Source of the DNA: a virus
IMG/VR virus record: IMGVR_UViG_3300020169_000077
Coordinates: 1 to 29,368 of that record
Length of the DNA: 29,368 bases
Direction: 5' to 3' (one strand)
The notes under the pieces: model-generated
Seen by the model: the letters and a program-made list of their open reading frames with translations, nothing else
Databases searched by the model: none
Told to the model about the DNA's origin: nothing
Translations under genes and position numbers: made by a program
In this document: positions 21,063 through 28,853 of the stretch, piece by piece
How positions within the stretch are numbered: the stretch's first letter is position 1
Layout of the letters: the number at the start of each line of letters is the position of its first letter

Positions 21063-23974
21063 GTTAACTTCCCTATCTTAACCCTTAATGTTGTTGCATC
21101 AAAGATCTTTATAGTCTGAGAGGTAATCTCCATACGCTCACCACTGTTGGCTGATTTCACATTTAAACCACTAGGAGAAGTACCTGAGACATTAACAAGA
21201 CCAACATCAATAGTACCTGTCTTTAGAAGGCCACCATCAATTGTTGTTAGCTGTGCACTGTTAGGATCACTAAGCTCATTGTTAAGATTACTAAAAGTAA
21301 CCAAGCCATCAAACTGGAATGAAGAGAATGGTGTTGAGAATGCAATAACTTGTGAACCACCAAGAGTTACCTCGCTCACGTAGTAACTAGTCGCCCAATA
21401 ATGAGCATCGCCACCTGACACGGCTGGTGGGGTACGAGACCAGTTAGCTGTAAGCCCTCCAAAGTTACCAGTTTGAAACAAGTAGGCAGTTGCTGTAGGA
21501 GTAGCTGGTGGGCTTGTGGCAGTTAAACCGTAGTATAAGTAACCAGAAGTATTACGTGGGCCAGCAGCACCATCAGTGCCGTTAGTACCATCAATACCGT
21601 CAGTTCCATCTTGTCCATCAGCACCCGGAGCACCCGGAGCACCCGGAGCACCATCTTGGCCATCAGTGCCATCAGAACCATCCACACCATCTTGAACAAG
21701 CTTAGTTACAGCTGCCCAAGTTAAAGTGTTATCAACACCAGTAGCACCGTTAACAGTAGCTGTTGTAGTCGAAGTCCACAAAGGATTTCCATCAGCATCA
21801 GGTGCTGTAGAGTACCAGTTTGTAGGAGGTGTAATCTGATTAAGACCGAAGTCATAGCTACCACCTGTAGGTGGAGCTGGCAGGGTTGGCCCTCGTCTGT
21901 AAATAGAGAACTTAAACACGGACTGACCATTAGTTCCATCGGTACCACTCTTAGCCTGTAGCACTGGGGGAGACCACACTGGTGAACTGTCAATACCTGT
22001 TTGACCTACTATAGAAAACAATGCAATACTTATGTAGAGGGCATCTGTTCCCGGGGGCGGTACATCAGACCAGCCTGTAGGTGGCGTTAAGGTGTTAGTT
22101 CCAAAGTCAAAGGAACCACCTGTTGGTGCAATTGTTATCTCTGTAGAGCTTCTTTTAAATACATATGCTTCATAAAGAGACTTACCCGAGGTACCATCTT
22201 CACCATTGCTAAATACTAAAACAGGTACACTCCAAGGTATAGTCGAGTCAGTTCCTGTTGCACCTAACACACTTGCTAATCCTGTACTAACGTATACAGG
22301 GTCAGTACCAGAAGGTATTGAACTGCTGTACGTTGTTGGTGGTGTAAGGTTAGAGTTGTTGAAGTTAAAAGAGCCACCAGTTGGTGCTGTCGTTATAGCT
22401 GTCGCACTTCTTTTATAAACATTAAGGACAGCAGTAGACCTACCATCGGTTGCATCCTGACCATCAATACCGTTTGTTGATAAAGTTGTTGGTATCGTCC
22501 AAGTAAGGCTTGAGTCTGTACCTGTTGGGCCGGAGATCGTAGCTGTAGTTGTAGCTATGTAAAGATCATCAGATCCACTAGGCACTGTATTAGACCAACC
22601 TGTTGGGGGTGTGCCTACATTATCTGTAAAGTTGTAAGAGCCACCAGTTAGTGCTTCTGTATATGGTAATGGGCTTCTCTTAAAGACATTATAAAGGTAC
22701 ACGCTTACACCATCGGTGCCGTCTGTACCATCTAGTCCATTATCAAAAGCCTTAGTCGGGACTGTCCATGTAGTGCTGTTATCAATACCAGTCTGCCCAA
22801 CGACACTAAAGTTACCGCTGATCATCCATGCAGGGTCTGTTCCAGTTGGTATATCTACATACCAACCCGTAGGTGGTGTAAGGACATTGGTTCCAAAGTT
22901 AAACTCACCACCTGTTGGTGTAACTGGTTGTGTAGCGGAACGTGTAAAGGCTAGTCCTTCAAAGAAAGAACTACCTTGAGAACCATCAGAACCCGGAGCA
23001 CCAGCAAGGCCATTTTGAAAAGCTAACTCAGCAGGTGACCAAGCGATAGATGAGTCTGTGCCTGTTTGACCAACCACAGATGCAATAGCACGACTCACAT
23101 ACACAGGGTCAGTGCCTGTTTCAATACCTACAGACCACCCCGTAGGAGCCGTTAAAACGGCCCCTGTGAAGTTAAAGGAACCCCCGGTAGGTGTGGTTGG
23201 GGTCGTAGCTGATCGCTTGTAAACGACAAGCAGTGCGGTGCTAACACCATTGGTACCATCTATCCCATCAACACCATCTATACCGTTACTCGATAAACGA
23301 GATGTGCTCCACTCAGTAGCTGGTATAACAAAGGTACCTGACCTGCTTGCTGCAATAGCTGAGGAAAGCCAAAGAACACCACCAGAGCCTACGTTATCTA
23401 AGGTAGTCCAACCATCATTGGGAACAGAACGTGTATACGAAGCATCTGCAAAGGTATACGTTAATGTGCCCTGAGGATTAGTTGGTACAGCCCCAGTGGT
23501 TCTTTGGAACAATGTAACAGTTGCTGTGTTAAACCCATCAATACCAGCTGTGTTTGCAGAGGAAATGAGGGTAGGGGAAGACCAACTGTCAAAGGAAATA
23601 ACCTCTGTGTTGCTCCTATCAGCAATGTTAATCTGAATAGCATATAGATAATCACCCTGAGTTAAGTCAGGTATAGACCTGTACCACCCATCAAAGTTTA
23701 CAGTAGATCCAGTTGATGAGTTAGTGAGGGTTGTTGTTGAGTAGGTATAAACAGTGTCTACAGTTATCTCTTCAGCGAAAGGCATACTGTCAGCACTGTA
23801 TCGTTTGTAGAGCAAGAGAGTTACAGCATTAACTGCATTACCTCCTGCTCCCGGTAAGCTGCTTGCACCTGCTCCTACGGATACTCCAAAACCACTAGAT
23901 ACCGTATTGCTCACTTCATTCATCCAACTATCTAGTTGAACATCTCCTGTTATGGGTGGTCTTATTACAGTCAT
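21059..23974 (-). CDS. Large modular tail fibre protein (971 aa)
   Basis: Layout: N-terminal attachment segment (ITGDVQLDSWMNEVSNTV), two diverged beta modules (about residues 50-245), six clear repeats of about 88 residues (251-765), a collagen-like Gly-x-y tract (763-806), one further module, and a C-terminal domain with FDGLVTFSNLNNEL, TIDGGLLKTGTI and ERMEITSQTIKIFDA. That last domain is the type found at the end of lambda J-like and other phage fibre proteins. It is most likely a trimeric fibre projecting from the tail. AAGGAGGT sits before ATG 23974, which overlaps the stop of the nozzle gene (TAATG). Repetition favours recombination and length variation. Confidence 0.85.
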   Translation of the reverse strand: MTVIRPPITGDVQLDSWMNEVSNTVSSGFGVSVGAGASSLPGAGGNAVNAVTLLLYKRYSADSMPFAEEITVDTVYTYSTTTLTNSSTGSTVNFDGWYRSIPDLTQGDYLYAIQINIADRSNTEVISFDSWSSPTLISSANTAGIDGFNTATVTLFQRTTGAVPTNPQGTLTYTFADASYTRSVPNDGWTTLDNVGSGGVLWLSSAIAASRSGTFVIPATEWSTSRLSSNGIDGVDGIDGTNGVSTALLVVYKRSATTPTTPTGGSFNFTGAVLTAPTGWSVGIETGTDPVYVSRAIASVVGQTGTDSSIAWSPAELAFQNGLAGAPGSDGSQGSSFFEGLAFTRSATQPVTPTGGEFNFGTNVLTPPTGWYVDIPTGTDPAWMISGNFSVVGQTGIDNSTTWTVPTKAFDNGLDGTDGTDGVSVYLYNVFKRSPLPYTEALTGGSYNFTDNVGTPPTGWSNTVPSGSDDLYIATTTATISGPTGTDSSLTWTIPTTLSTNGIDGQDATDGRSTAVLNVYKRSATAITTAPTGGSFNFNNSNLTPPTTYSSSIPSGTDPVYVSTGLASVLGATGTDSTIPWSVPVLVFSNGEDGTSGKSLYEAYVFKRSSTEITIAPTGGSFDFGTNTLTPPTGWSDVPPPGTDALYISIALFSIVGQTGIDSSPVWSPPVLQAKSGTDGTNGQSVFKFSIYRRGPTLPAPPTGGSYDFGLNQITPPTNWYSTAPDADGNPLWTSTTTATVNGATGVDNTLTWAAVTKLVQDGVDGSDGTDGQDGAPGAPGAPGADGQDGTDGIDGTNGTDGAAGPRNTSGYLYYGLTATSPPATPTATAYLFQTGNFGGLTANWSRTPPAVSGGDAHYWATSYYVSEVTLGGSQVIAFSTPFSSFQFDGLVTFSNLNNELSDPNSAQLTTIDGGLLKTGTIDVGLVNVSGTSPSGLNVKSANSGERMEITSQTIKIFDATTLRVKIGKLT
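21557..21688 (-). repeat. Collagen-like Gly-x-y tract
   Basis: It encodes GVDGSDGTDGQDGAPGAPGA and continues to about residue 806 with uninterrupted Gly at every third position. The DNA has three adjacent copies of GCACCCGGA (GAP/PGA units). Such tracts form trimeric rods in phage fibres. Shorter pieces of the same type link the upstream modules. Confidence 0.9.
21680..23224 (-). repeat. Six tandem ~88-residue fibre modules
   Basis: Modules begin at residues 251, 342, 430, 519, 605 and 691 of the fibre protein, each with [VIA]-[YF]-[KTR]-R-[SG], then PTGGSFNF, LTPPTGW, GTDPVYVS, VGQTGTDSS-x-W and a short Gly-Asp linker such as NGLDGTDG. Spacing runs from 86 to 91 residues. The DNA of the copies is diverged, so the duplications are old or under diversifying selection. 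Confidence 0.9.
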
Positions 23975-26142
23975 TATCTACGACCTCCTTTCTTGACCTC
24001 TAATTGAATACCAGAAAGCTTCCAGTTAGTGTCTACATTGTTCTCATCTGTAAACCTGAAGCTAATCAATCTACCATTAATTCTGGTATCTGTTTTATAA
24101 TCTGAACCAATAGAAAACAATACGTTCTCACTGATGCCCTCTGCACCATCATTAGATGATAGTGGGTTTGAAGCTAAAGATGCACCGGGTGCATTAGTAA
24201 CTCTGAACCGAAGCCTGAGTTGTACGTCATCTTCTGAATCCTTGCTTGCCCAAAGAGCAATAGAGTTTAATGATTCAACATCAAACTCAGGAGTCATTGG
24301 AGCTTCTAGTCTTTCTATATACGACTCATAGTTATTATCATTAATGTCAGTATACTTGTTGTTAAAGTCAGCACCATAGATATCGCCATTAAACACAAAC
24401 ACTGGCCTTGATACACTTGCATCTACATCAGCAGATAAAGACCCACCAGCTAAGATAGTCTTAGTGTGTCCTGATACGCCATGGGTTGCTGGTGTGATTA
24501 CCCTACGAGACCATACATTGGAATCGTAGTTGTAGATAAGCACTTCATTAGAGCTACCTGTAGATGTTAAGTTTGGAAAGCATATCCACAACTCATCATC
24601 AGCTGTGTTATTAATTATAAAAGCTTTACTTGAGTACGTTGGGTGTACATTGTCAAAGTAGTAATCCCTAACCCTGTTGTTAGACAACGACTTCACACTT
24701 GCAGGGTGTCCAGAGAACTGATAGATATCATCAGACCCAACAATAACATGTGTGCCTCGGTGCTCGTGCACTAAGTCTAAGCCTGATGCACCATGGGTAG
24801 AGCTTATGATAGCTGCTGTGTAAGGTATAGATGGATTACCTGTCTTGCTTAACGCATGTATAGAGTTGTTAGTATACACATAAAGATTACCTTGCATAGG
24901 TGCAAGCTCTTGTACGATACCTGTAGTAGACAGTGTAAACTCTTCCGCTGTAGATACACCTGCACTGTACGGGTTCCAGTTGTGAGGGATAGCACCAGCT
25001 GCTGCAACATCAGATATCCTAACGACACCCGGTTGATTACGAACTGCTGTACCACTGCTCATTATGGTATACCGTGTACTAGAGTACGTACCAGATGGTA
25101 GTGTGTTTACAGTAACTTGAGTGTCACTGTTAATGTTATTAATTGTATAGATACCTTTAGCAAATGAAGGTGAGTTTATCTTAATCACATCACCAACTGA
25201 AAAACCATGCTTGTCTGTAAAGGCAAGGGTGCTGTTAATGGTGTTGACACTAGCAACTGGAGGTGAGTTAATCTCAACCAAGTTACCTGCAACTAATGTA
25301 TCACCCCACGCCCGTATAACACCTGCACGTACCTGTACAGTTGCAAGAGATCTTATGGTTACATAAACTGTATCCCCACTCTGCAAGAACTCTGTAAAGG
25401 CAGGACTACCACCAGCTGCTGTTGCAACAGTCACGATATGTGTGTCTGTTACTGGGTCTAAAGATGAGGTTGCTTGATCTACTGTAGTGACGCTTGTTAA
25501 GTTGACACTAAACTTCTTACTGTTGTCAGTACCACTATAAACATTCACCACCACTTCTTCTAAGTCAAAGTTAACTTTCTTACCCAGATCAAACTCAGCT
25601 ATGTGTAAGTCAGAATCAAAGATGTCTTTGAAGGCCACTTCATTTGTATAGTATGAATCCCAACCCGGTAGCTCGAAGGCATCTAGGAGGGTCATATTGG
25701 TATTGCCAGTTGCATCCAAGATGTACCAAGGACGAGCAAGACCATTGTTAATTATAATAGCATATCCACCTTGGTAGACTGCATGTTGCCAATCACCACC
25801 TGCTGGTACATCAAGCTCAAGGTCTCTTGTGTTACCATCACTAGCACGTAGAAGGTAGACCCTATCGGTGGTGTTGTCTGTTGTTACTATTACGTAGTAG
25901 CCATTAGTTGGTGTGAGGTTGGGGTTAGCCCACCATGCAACGTGTATCATGTTCCCAACTATAGTGTCCCCTGAGAAAGAACTAAACAGTTTAGCTTCTC
26001 CGGGTATCTTTTCTACACATCCATTATTAAACCGTACATTGAGTACATCACTAAAAGCGTTGGTTGGTAATGCAATGGCAGGTGTGTCTTTGATCAATCC
26101 AACAGTGTTGAGTCCTGTGATAGGGACAACTTGCTCTGTCAT
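23974..26142 (-). CDS. Tail nozzle/hub protein, beta-propeller type (722 aa)
   Basis: The start (GLIKDTPAIALPTNAFSDVL, then NVRFNNGCVEKIPGE) resembles tail tube/nozzle proteins of the T7 gp12 and P22 gp10 type, which open by placing defined contact sites on the tail. Propeller-like blades follow: VYTNNSIHALSKTG, HRGTHVIVGSDDIYQFSG and EVLIYNYDSNVWSRRVITP. An inserted region of about 200 residues (roughly 190-370) looks like extra beta domains. GGAGGT lies seven bases before the ATG. It leads directly into the fibre gene, as expected for the component to which fibres attach. The fold assignment is by pattern and could be tested by structure prediction. Confidence 0.65.
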   Translation of the reverse strand: MTEQVVPITGLNTVGLIKDTPAIALPTNAFSDVLNVRFNNGCVEKIPGEAKLFSSFSGDTIVGNMIHVAWWANPNLTPTNGYYVIVTTDNTTDRVYLLRASDGNTRDLELDVPAGGDWQHAVYQGGYAIIINNGLARPWYILDATGNTNMTLLDAFELPGWDSYYTNEVAFKDIFDSDLHIAEFDLGKKVNFDLEEVVVNVYSGTDNSKKFSVNLTSVTTVDQATSSLDPVTDTHIVTVATAAGGSPAFTEFLQSGDTVYVTIRSLATVQVRAGVIRAWGDTLVAGNLVEINSPPVASVNTINSTLAFTDKHGFSVGDVIKINSPSFAKGIYTINNINSDTQVTVNTLPSGTYSSTRYTIMSSGTAVRNQPGVVRISDVAAAGAIPHNWNPYSAGVSTAEEFTLSTTGIVQELAPMQGNLYVYTNNSIHALSKTGNPSIPYTAAIISSTHGASGLDLVHEHRGTHVIVGSDDIYQFSGHPASVKSLSNNRVRDYYFDNVHPTYSSKAFIINNTADDELWICFPNLTSTGSSNEVLIYNYDSNVWSRRVITPATHGVSGHTKTILAGGSLSADVDASVSRPVFVFNGDIYGADFNNKYTDINDNNYESYIERLEAPMTPEFDVESLNSIALWASKDSEDDVQLRLRFRVTNAPGASLASNPLSSNDGAEGISENVLFSIGSDYKTDTRINGRLISFRFTDENNVDTNWKLSGIQLEVKKGGRR

Positions 26143-26216
26143 TGGATACCTCCGTTATTACTTATATTCATTAGGGTTACCCCGGTTTCGTCCTATAGGG
26201 ACTAGCGAACTTACAT
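26143..26216 (-). promoter_or_regulatory. Longest gap in the late operon, with a CCTATAGG element
   Basis: This 74-base spacer lies between the lysis block and the nozzle gene. Read on the - strand it contains GCTAGTCCCTATAGGACGAA, whose CCTATAGG core (26192-26199) resembles the initiation region of T7-class promoters and the CTATAG at 1961. GTCC-CTATA-GGAC could also fold into a 4-bp hairpin. It may be an internal late promoter ahead of the tail and ejection genes; the evidence is only this resemblance and the unusual spacing. Confidence 0.25.
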
Positions 26217-26648
26217 TTAGAAAACTTTAAACAACTTAAGCACAACCCCAATAGTCAAGGGTATTAGGACTAATCCAAAGAGTCCCCAAAGTAATGCTGC
26301 TTTTAACAATGCCCACGTTTCAGCTCTCTTCCTTAATCTAAGTTTCTCAGCAGCATCTCTCTTTCTTTTACAGTCAGATTGATACTGAAGCCAGTCAGAG
26401 TACATGTTAGGTCTTCCAGCGTAAATCATAGATTCTTTCAACCACTCTTCTTGTTCTTTAAGTTTCTCTAAGGCCATGAATGCTTGAAGGTCTGATTTAC
26501 CACCCGGCCCTGCTTTCTTAGAGAGGGCTGCTTTGTTATCAAAGTAACTTGAAGCTGCTTGAGCACAATCGTAAATCTCTTTACCATTGTTCAGTGCAGC
26601 CTGTATAACTTTAAAGGCTGCGTTAGCAGCTGCTAGTTCAGCTATCAT
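26217..26648 (-). CDS. Small protein with C-terminal membrane anchor (143 aa)
   Basis: It opens with an Ala-rich helix (AELAAANAAFKVIQAALNNG), then a long charged helical region (LEKLKEQEEWLKESMIYAGR, CKRKRDAAEKLRLRKRAETW), and ends in one strong membrane segment (ALLWGLFGLVLIPLTIGVVL) with a short Lys tail. It overlaps the 71-aa gene by ATGA. Its location beside endolysin and holin genes suggests a role at the membrane in lysis or in a virion-membrane step, but similar proteins in other marine phages have no defined function that I can name. Confidence 0.6.
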   Translation of the reverse strand: MIAELAAANAAFKVIQAALNNGKEIYDCAQAASSYFDNKAALSKKAGPGGKSDLQAFMALEKLKEQEEWLKESMIYAGRPNMYSDWLQYQSDCKRKRDAAEKLRLRKRAETWALLKAALLWGLFGLVLIPLTIGVVLKLFKVF

Positions 26649-26860
26649 GTGTACACCTCAATAATAGTAGGGTCAACCCTCTTGGGTAAACAATAAGTTT
26701 CTACAGGGCTCTTATGCAACTCCCCGTGTCTTTGGTCTGCAACATGTTGTGTTCTTAGTTTCATTGCAAACAATAAACACCTATCAAGGTCTTCCCAGTG
26801 GCTTTCTTCTTGTATAGGCTTACCGTTTAGTAACACCACAAGTACGAAGACAAGTTTCAT
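26645..26860 (-). CDS. Small exported or membrane protein in the lysis block (71 aa)
   Basis: It begins MKLVFVLVVLLNGKPIQEES: a short hydrophobic start that could be a signal or a buried strand, and no lipobox Cys. The rest is polar with two cysteines (DLDRCLLFAMKL; VETYCLPKR). Short proteins of this pattern are frequent near lysis genes of marine phages. A spanin role would be attractive but no spanin signature is visible. Its ATG overlaps the holin stop by one base (TAATG). Confidence 0.55.
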   Translation of the reverse strand: MKLVFVLVVLLNGKPIQEESHWEDLDRCLLFAMKLRTQHVADQRHGELHKSPVETYCLPKRVDPTIIEVYT

Positions 26861-27243
26861 TAGCGTTCTCTTTGAACCCCTTTAGTCTTTTCGTAAGACC
26901 TCATGGCCCCAAGTCCTAACATTCCCATCAACACTGTCTGCAATAGTGAAGTGTTCACAACAGGTACAGTGAACCAGATGTCCAGTATTGGTGAAAGGAT
27001 CGTAGAGTACAGTAAAGCAATTCCACATACCCATCCAATTGCAGGTCTCCAACCAGCCACAAACAAAGACTTGTGTGCAGCCTCAACTTTGTTAACTTCT
27101 AGCTGACCCTTCAGAAGCTCCTGTGCGTGTCTCTCAGCCATTGTAGCTAGCTCATGGGCTATGGCATTCTTCTGATCTTTATCTTCTATAAACTTATCTA
27201 ACAGCCCTGTAACGGGGCCTATGAGTGTTGTCAGTAACGACAT
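26860..27243 (-). CDS. Holin, 3TM / GTA-release family type (127 aa)
   Basis: SLFVAGWRPAIGWVCGIALL (residues about 67-86) is the hallmark of the Holin_3TM family first described for gene transfer agent release. It is preceded by a charged helix (HAQELLKGQLEVNKVEAAHK) and followed by a second membrane helix (LLQTVLMGMLGLGAM). ATG 27243 has GAAGGAG with ideal spacing and is preferred over the in-frame ATG at 27267. Such holins permeabilise the inner membrane to release endolysin. The endolysin gene is immediately upstream. Confidence 0.85.
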   Translation of the reverse strand: MSLLTTLIGPVTGLLDKFIEDKDQKNAIAHELATMAERHAQELLKGQLEVNKVEAAHKSLFVAGWRPAIGWVCGIALLYSTILSPILDIWFTVPVVNTSLLQTVLMGMLGLGAMRSYEKTKGVQRER

Positions 27244-27254
27244 ACGTTTCTCCT

Positions 27255-27617
27255 TCAATAACACCACATTACAGGAGCCTTACCAGCTCCGATAACCCGG
27301 CTATCCACATGGATGAAAGTACGAGCGATTCCAATCCCTGTAAATCCTTGTTGAATAGCTTGTTCCACGATCTTGTATCTTTGCTCCCCACCACTAACTT
27401 TAATGTCCGCTGCAATTCCTTGGGCATGTGTTCCTGCTTTCTCCTTTCGTTTTTCTATGGAGTGGTCTTTACTTCTAAAGCCACTAGTTATTATGAATGG
27501 GAACCCACAAGCTTCTCTTAATTGATCAAGCTTGTGGATAAACTCCACATCCATTTCATTATCACCTGTCTCTTGACAGTTAAAATCTTCTATCTTAAAG
27601 TATTTAAAGCTCCCCAT
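27255..27617 (-). CDS. Endolysin, peptidase M15 type (120 aa)
   Basis: It cuts peptidoglycan stem peptides to lyse the host. The order FKIEDFNCQETGDN, LDQLREACGFPFIITSGFRS, GTHAQGIAADI and FIHVDSR fits the M15A_3 family, with zinc ligands H64, D71 and H103. It is a single-domain enzyme without a cell-wall-binding module, the usual form for Gram-negative hosts. ATG 27617 has AAGGA at proper distance; ATG 27638 is in frame but poorly preceded. It overlaps the end of the small holin-like gene by 14 bases. Confidence 0.9.
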   Translation of the reverse strand: MGSFKYFKIEDFNCQETGDNEMDVEFIHKLDQLREACGFPFIITSGFRSKDHSIEKRKEKAGTHAQGIAADIKVSGGEQRYKIVEQAIQQGFTGIGIARTFIHVDSRVIGAGKAPVMWCY

Positions 27618-27792
27618 CCCTATCCTTCTCCCGACCATGTACTAGGTTTTGTATTGTAACCGACTCATATATTCTAATCCCAAGCCATACTATTGTAAGG
27701 ATAGAAGCAGTTGGTGGTAGCCAAGAGGCTAAGGTTGCCACAGCAGTAGATGCAGCTGCTATGTCCAGTACTTCTTTTGTTGATTCTATCAT
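27604..27792 (-). CDS. Small holin-like membrane protein (62 aa)
   Basis: There is one clear membrane segment (SWLPPTASILTIVWLGIRIY) after an Ala/Thr-rich amphipathic start (VLDIAAASTAVATLA), and a charged C-terminus (GREKDRDGEL). This is the layout of small class II/III-like phage holins of about 60-80 residues that precede endolysin genes. AAGGA lies before ATG 27792. With the 127-aa protein it makes a second holin candidate; one may act as antiholin or pinholin. Confidence 0.65.
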   Translation of the reverse strand: MIESTKEVLDIAAASTAVATLASWLPPTASILTIVWLGIRIYESVTIQNLVHGREKDRDGEL

Positions 27793-27841
27793 AAGTTAAA
27801 ATCCTTTTGATTATTATAACTAAGGAAAGTGTCAGCTTTAC

Positions 27842-28051
27842 TTACTCAGCTTCTTTCTCAAGATCAGCAACTAACATGCTAATAAAAGCATCTCTGCCTA
27901 CTGACAATTGATCAAGGTTAAACTGCGTAGACCTGATCTTTCTATCTAAGTCATCGCAATGGCTAACCATGGCTTTTTGTGAATCAGTCATATCTTCAAA
28001 AATGTATTCTTTATCGTTGATCGTGATGGGAGTTGTTTTTTTCTCGCCCAT
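27842..28051 (-). CDS. DUF6447-like small protein (69 aa)
   Basis: It has a short beta start (TPITINDKEYIFEDMTDSQK) followed by a long helix (HCDDLDRKIRSTQFNLDQLS) and a C-terminal helix (GRDAFISMLVADLEKEAE). This is the pattern of DUF6447-like proteins, widespread in marine phages and of unknown function. No catalytic residues stand out; a coiled-coil dimer is likely. It lies just upstream of the lysis genes. Confidence 0.6.
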   Translation of the reverse strand: MGEKKTTPITINDKEYIFEDMTDSQKAMVSHCDDLDRKIRSTQFNLDQLSVGRDAFISMLVADLEKEAE

Positions 28052-28064
28052 GTTTGTATCCTCT

Positions 28065-28853
28065 TTAATTATTGGTAAATTGGTTATATCTTGCGTAAGC
28101 CTTTACAGCTCCATACTCCAGCGTGTCTTTGTGGAAAACAAAACCCCAACACCAAACAACGTCACACTCCAAGTGAGTAGTCGCTCCTAACGGGTACGCT
28201 AATCCTTTCTCAGCACAGAACTCCCTAATACGCCTTGGTGTGGCATACACATAAGCATCTACCCAATCGCTCATAGAGCCATCTTGTTTGTGAGTCACTG
28301 CATAGAATGTCTCTGCAACTGGGAGATCAGGGGTGTTTCCAGAATACTTAAGCAATACTGGTTTAAATAAAACCTCTTCTGTTACTAAATCAAACTTCAA
28401 GCCGTACCAGCCTTTCAAGACTGATAGCTCGTAATTAGTATTGAATCGGTTCTGAACCTCGTCACTAACTTTATTGCCGCTACAGTCGTACCAGCTAATA
28501 CTAGGGTTCTGGTATGGTTCCCTATATCCGTTGTATTTTCCTATAATGTTAAGTTCGGAGTTTTGATAGTCAATATAGTTGGGAAAGGCGGCGGTCAACT
28601 CCTTCAGTATTTCAGCGCCATTCTCGGTATTGATACTGTAGTCTTGCCTAACAAGGGTTCCGTTGACATAAACATCATCTCTAACTTGAATATACTTAAA
28701 CTCCCTTAGGGCTAAAGTCATAAGCGCACTGTCCAGTTCGTCCTGTATTCGATGGCCGTGAACTGCAATCGGAATCTCTATAGTGATGTCATTTTTATTG
28801 TAAGCAGCATAGCTACCTGATTCATCAGTTCTAATAGTATATTCTCTGTTCAT
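28065..28853 (-). CDS. Hypothetical protein next to tail-fibre gene (262 aa)
   Basis: I do not recognise the family. The sequence is beta-rich with many Tyr, Asn and Asp (EYTIRTDESGSYAAYNKNDI; YDCSGNKVSDEVQNRFNTNY) and no membrane segment or signal peptide. The C-terminal part has several cysteines (REFCAEKG, LECDVVWCWGF). It starts within the ATGA overlap with the fibre-like gene and so is translated with it, which suggests a tail or host-interaction protein or a fibre partner. Confidence 0.55.
   Translation of the reverse strand: MNREYTIRTDESGSYAAYNKNDITIEIPIAVHGHRIQDELDSALMTLALREFKYIQVRDDVYVNGTLVRQDYSINTENGAEILKELTAAFPNYIDYQNSELNIIGKYNGYREPYQNPSISWYDCSGNKVSDEVQNRFNTNYELSVLKGWYGLKFDLVTEEVLFKPVLLKYSGNTPDLPVAETFYAVTHKQDGSMSDWVDAYVYATPRRIREFCAEKGLAYPLGATTHLECDVVWCWGFVFHKDTLEYGAVKAYARYNQFTNN

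Noticed and set aside
27793-27841. Host-type sigma-70 promoter before the holin-like gene (TATAAT on the - strand)
   Set aside because: A TATAAT-like box exists, but the best -35 match (CTGACA) is only 11 bases away and no extended -10 is present.
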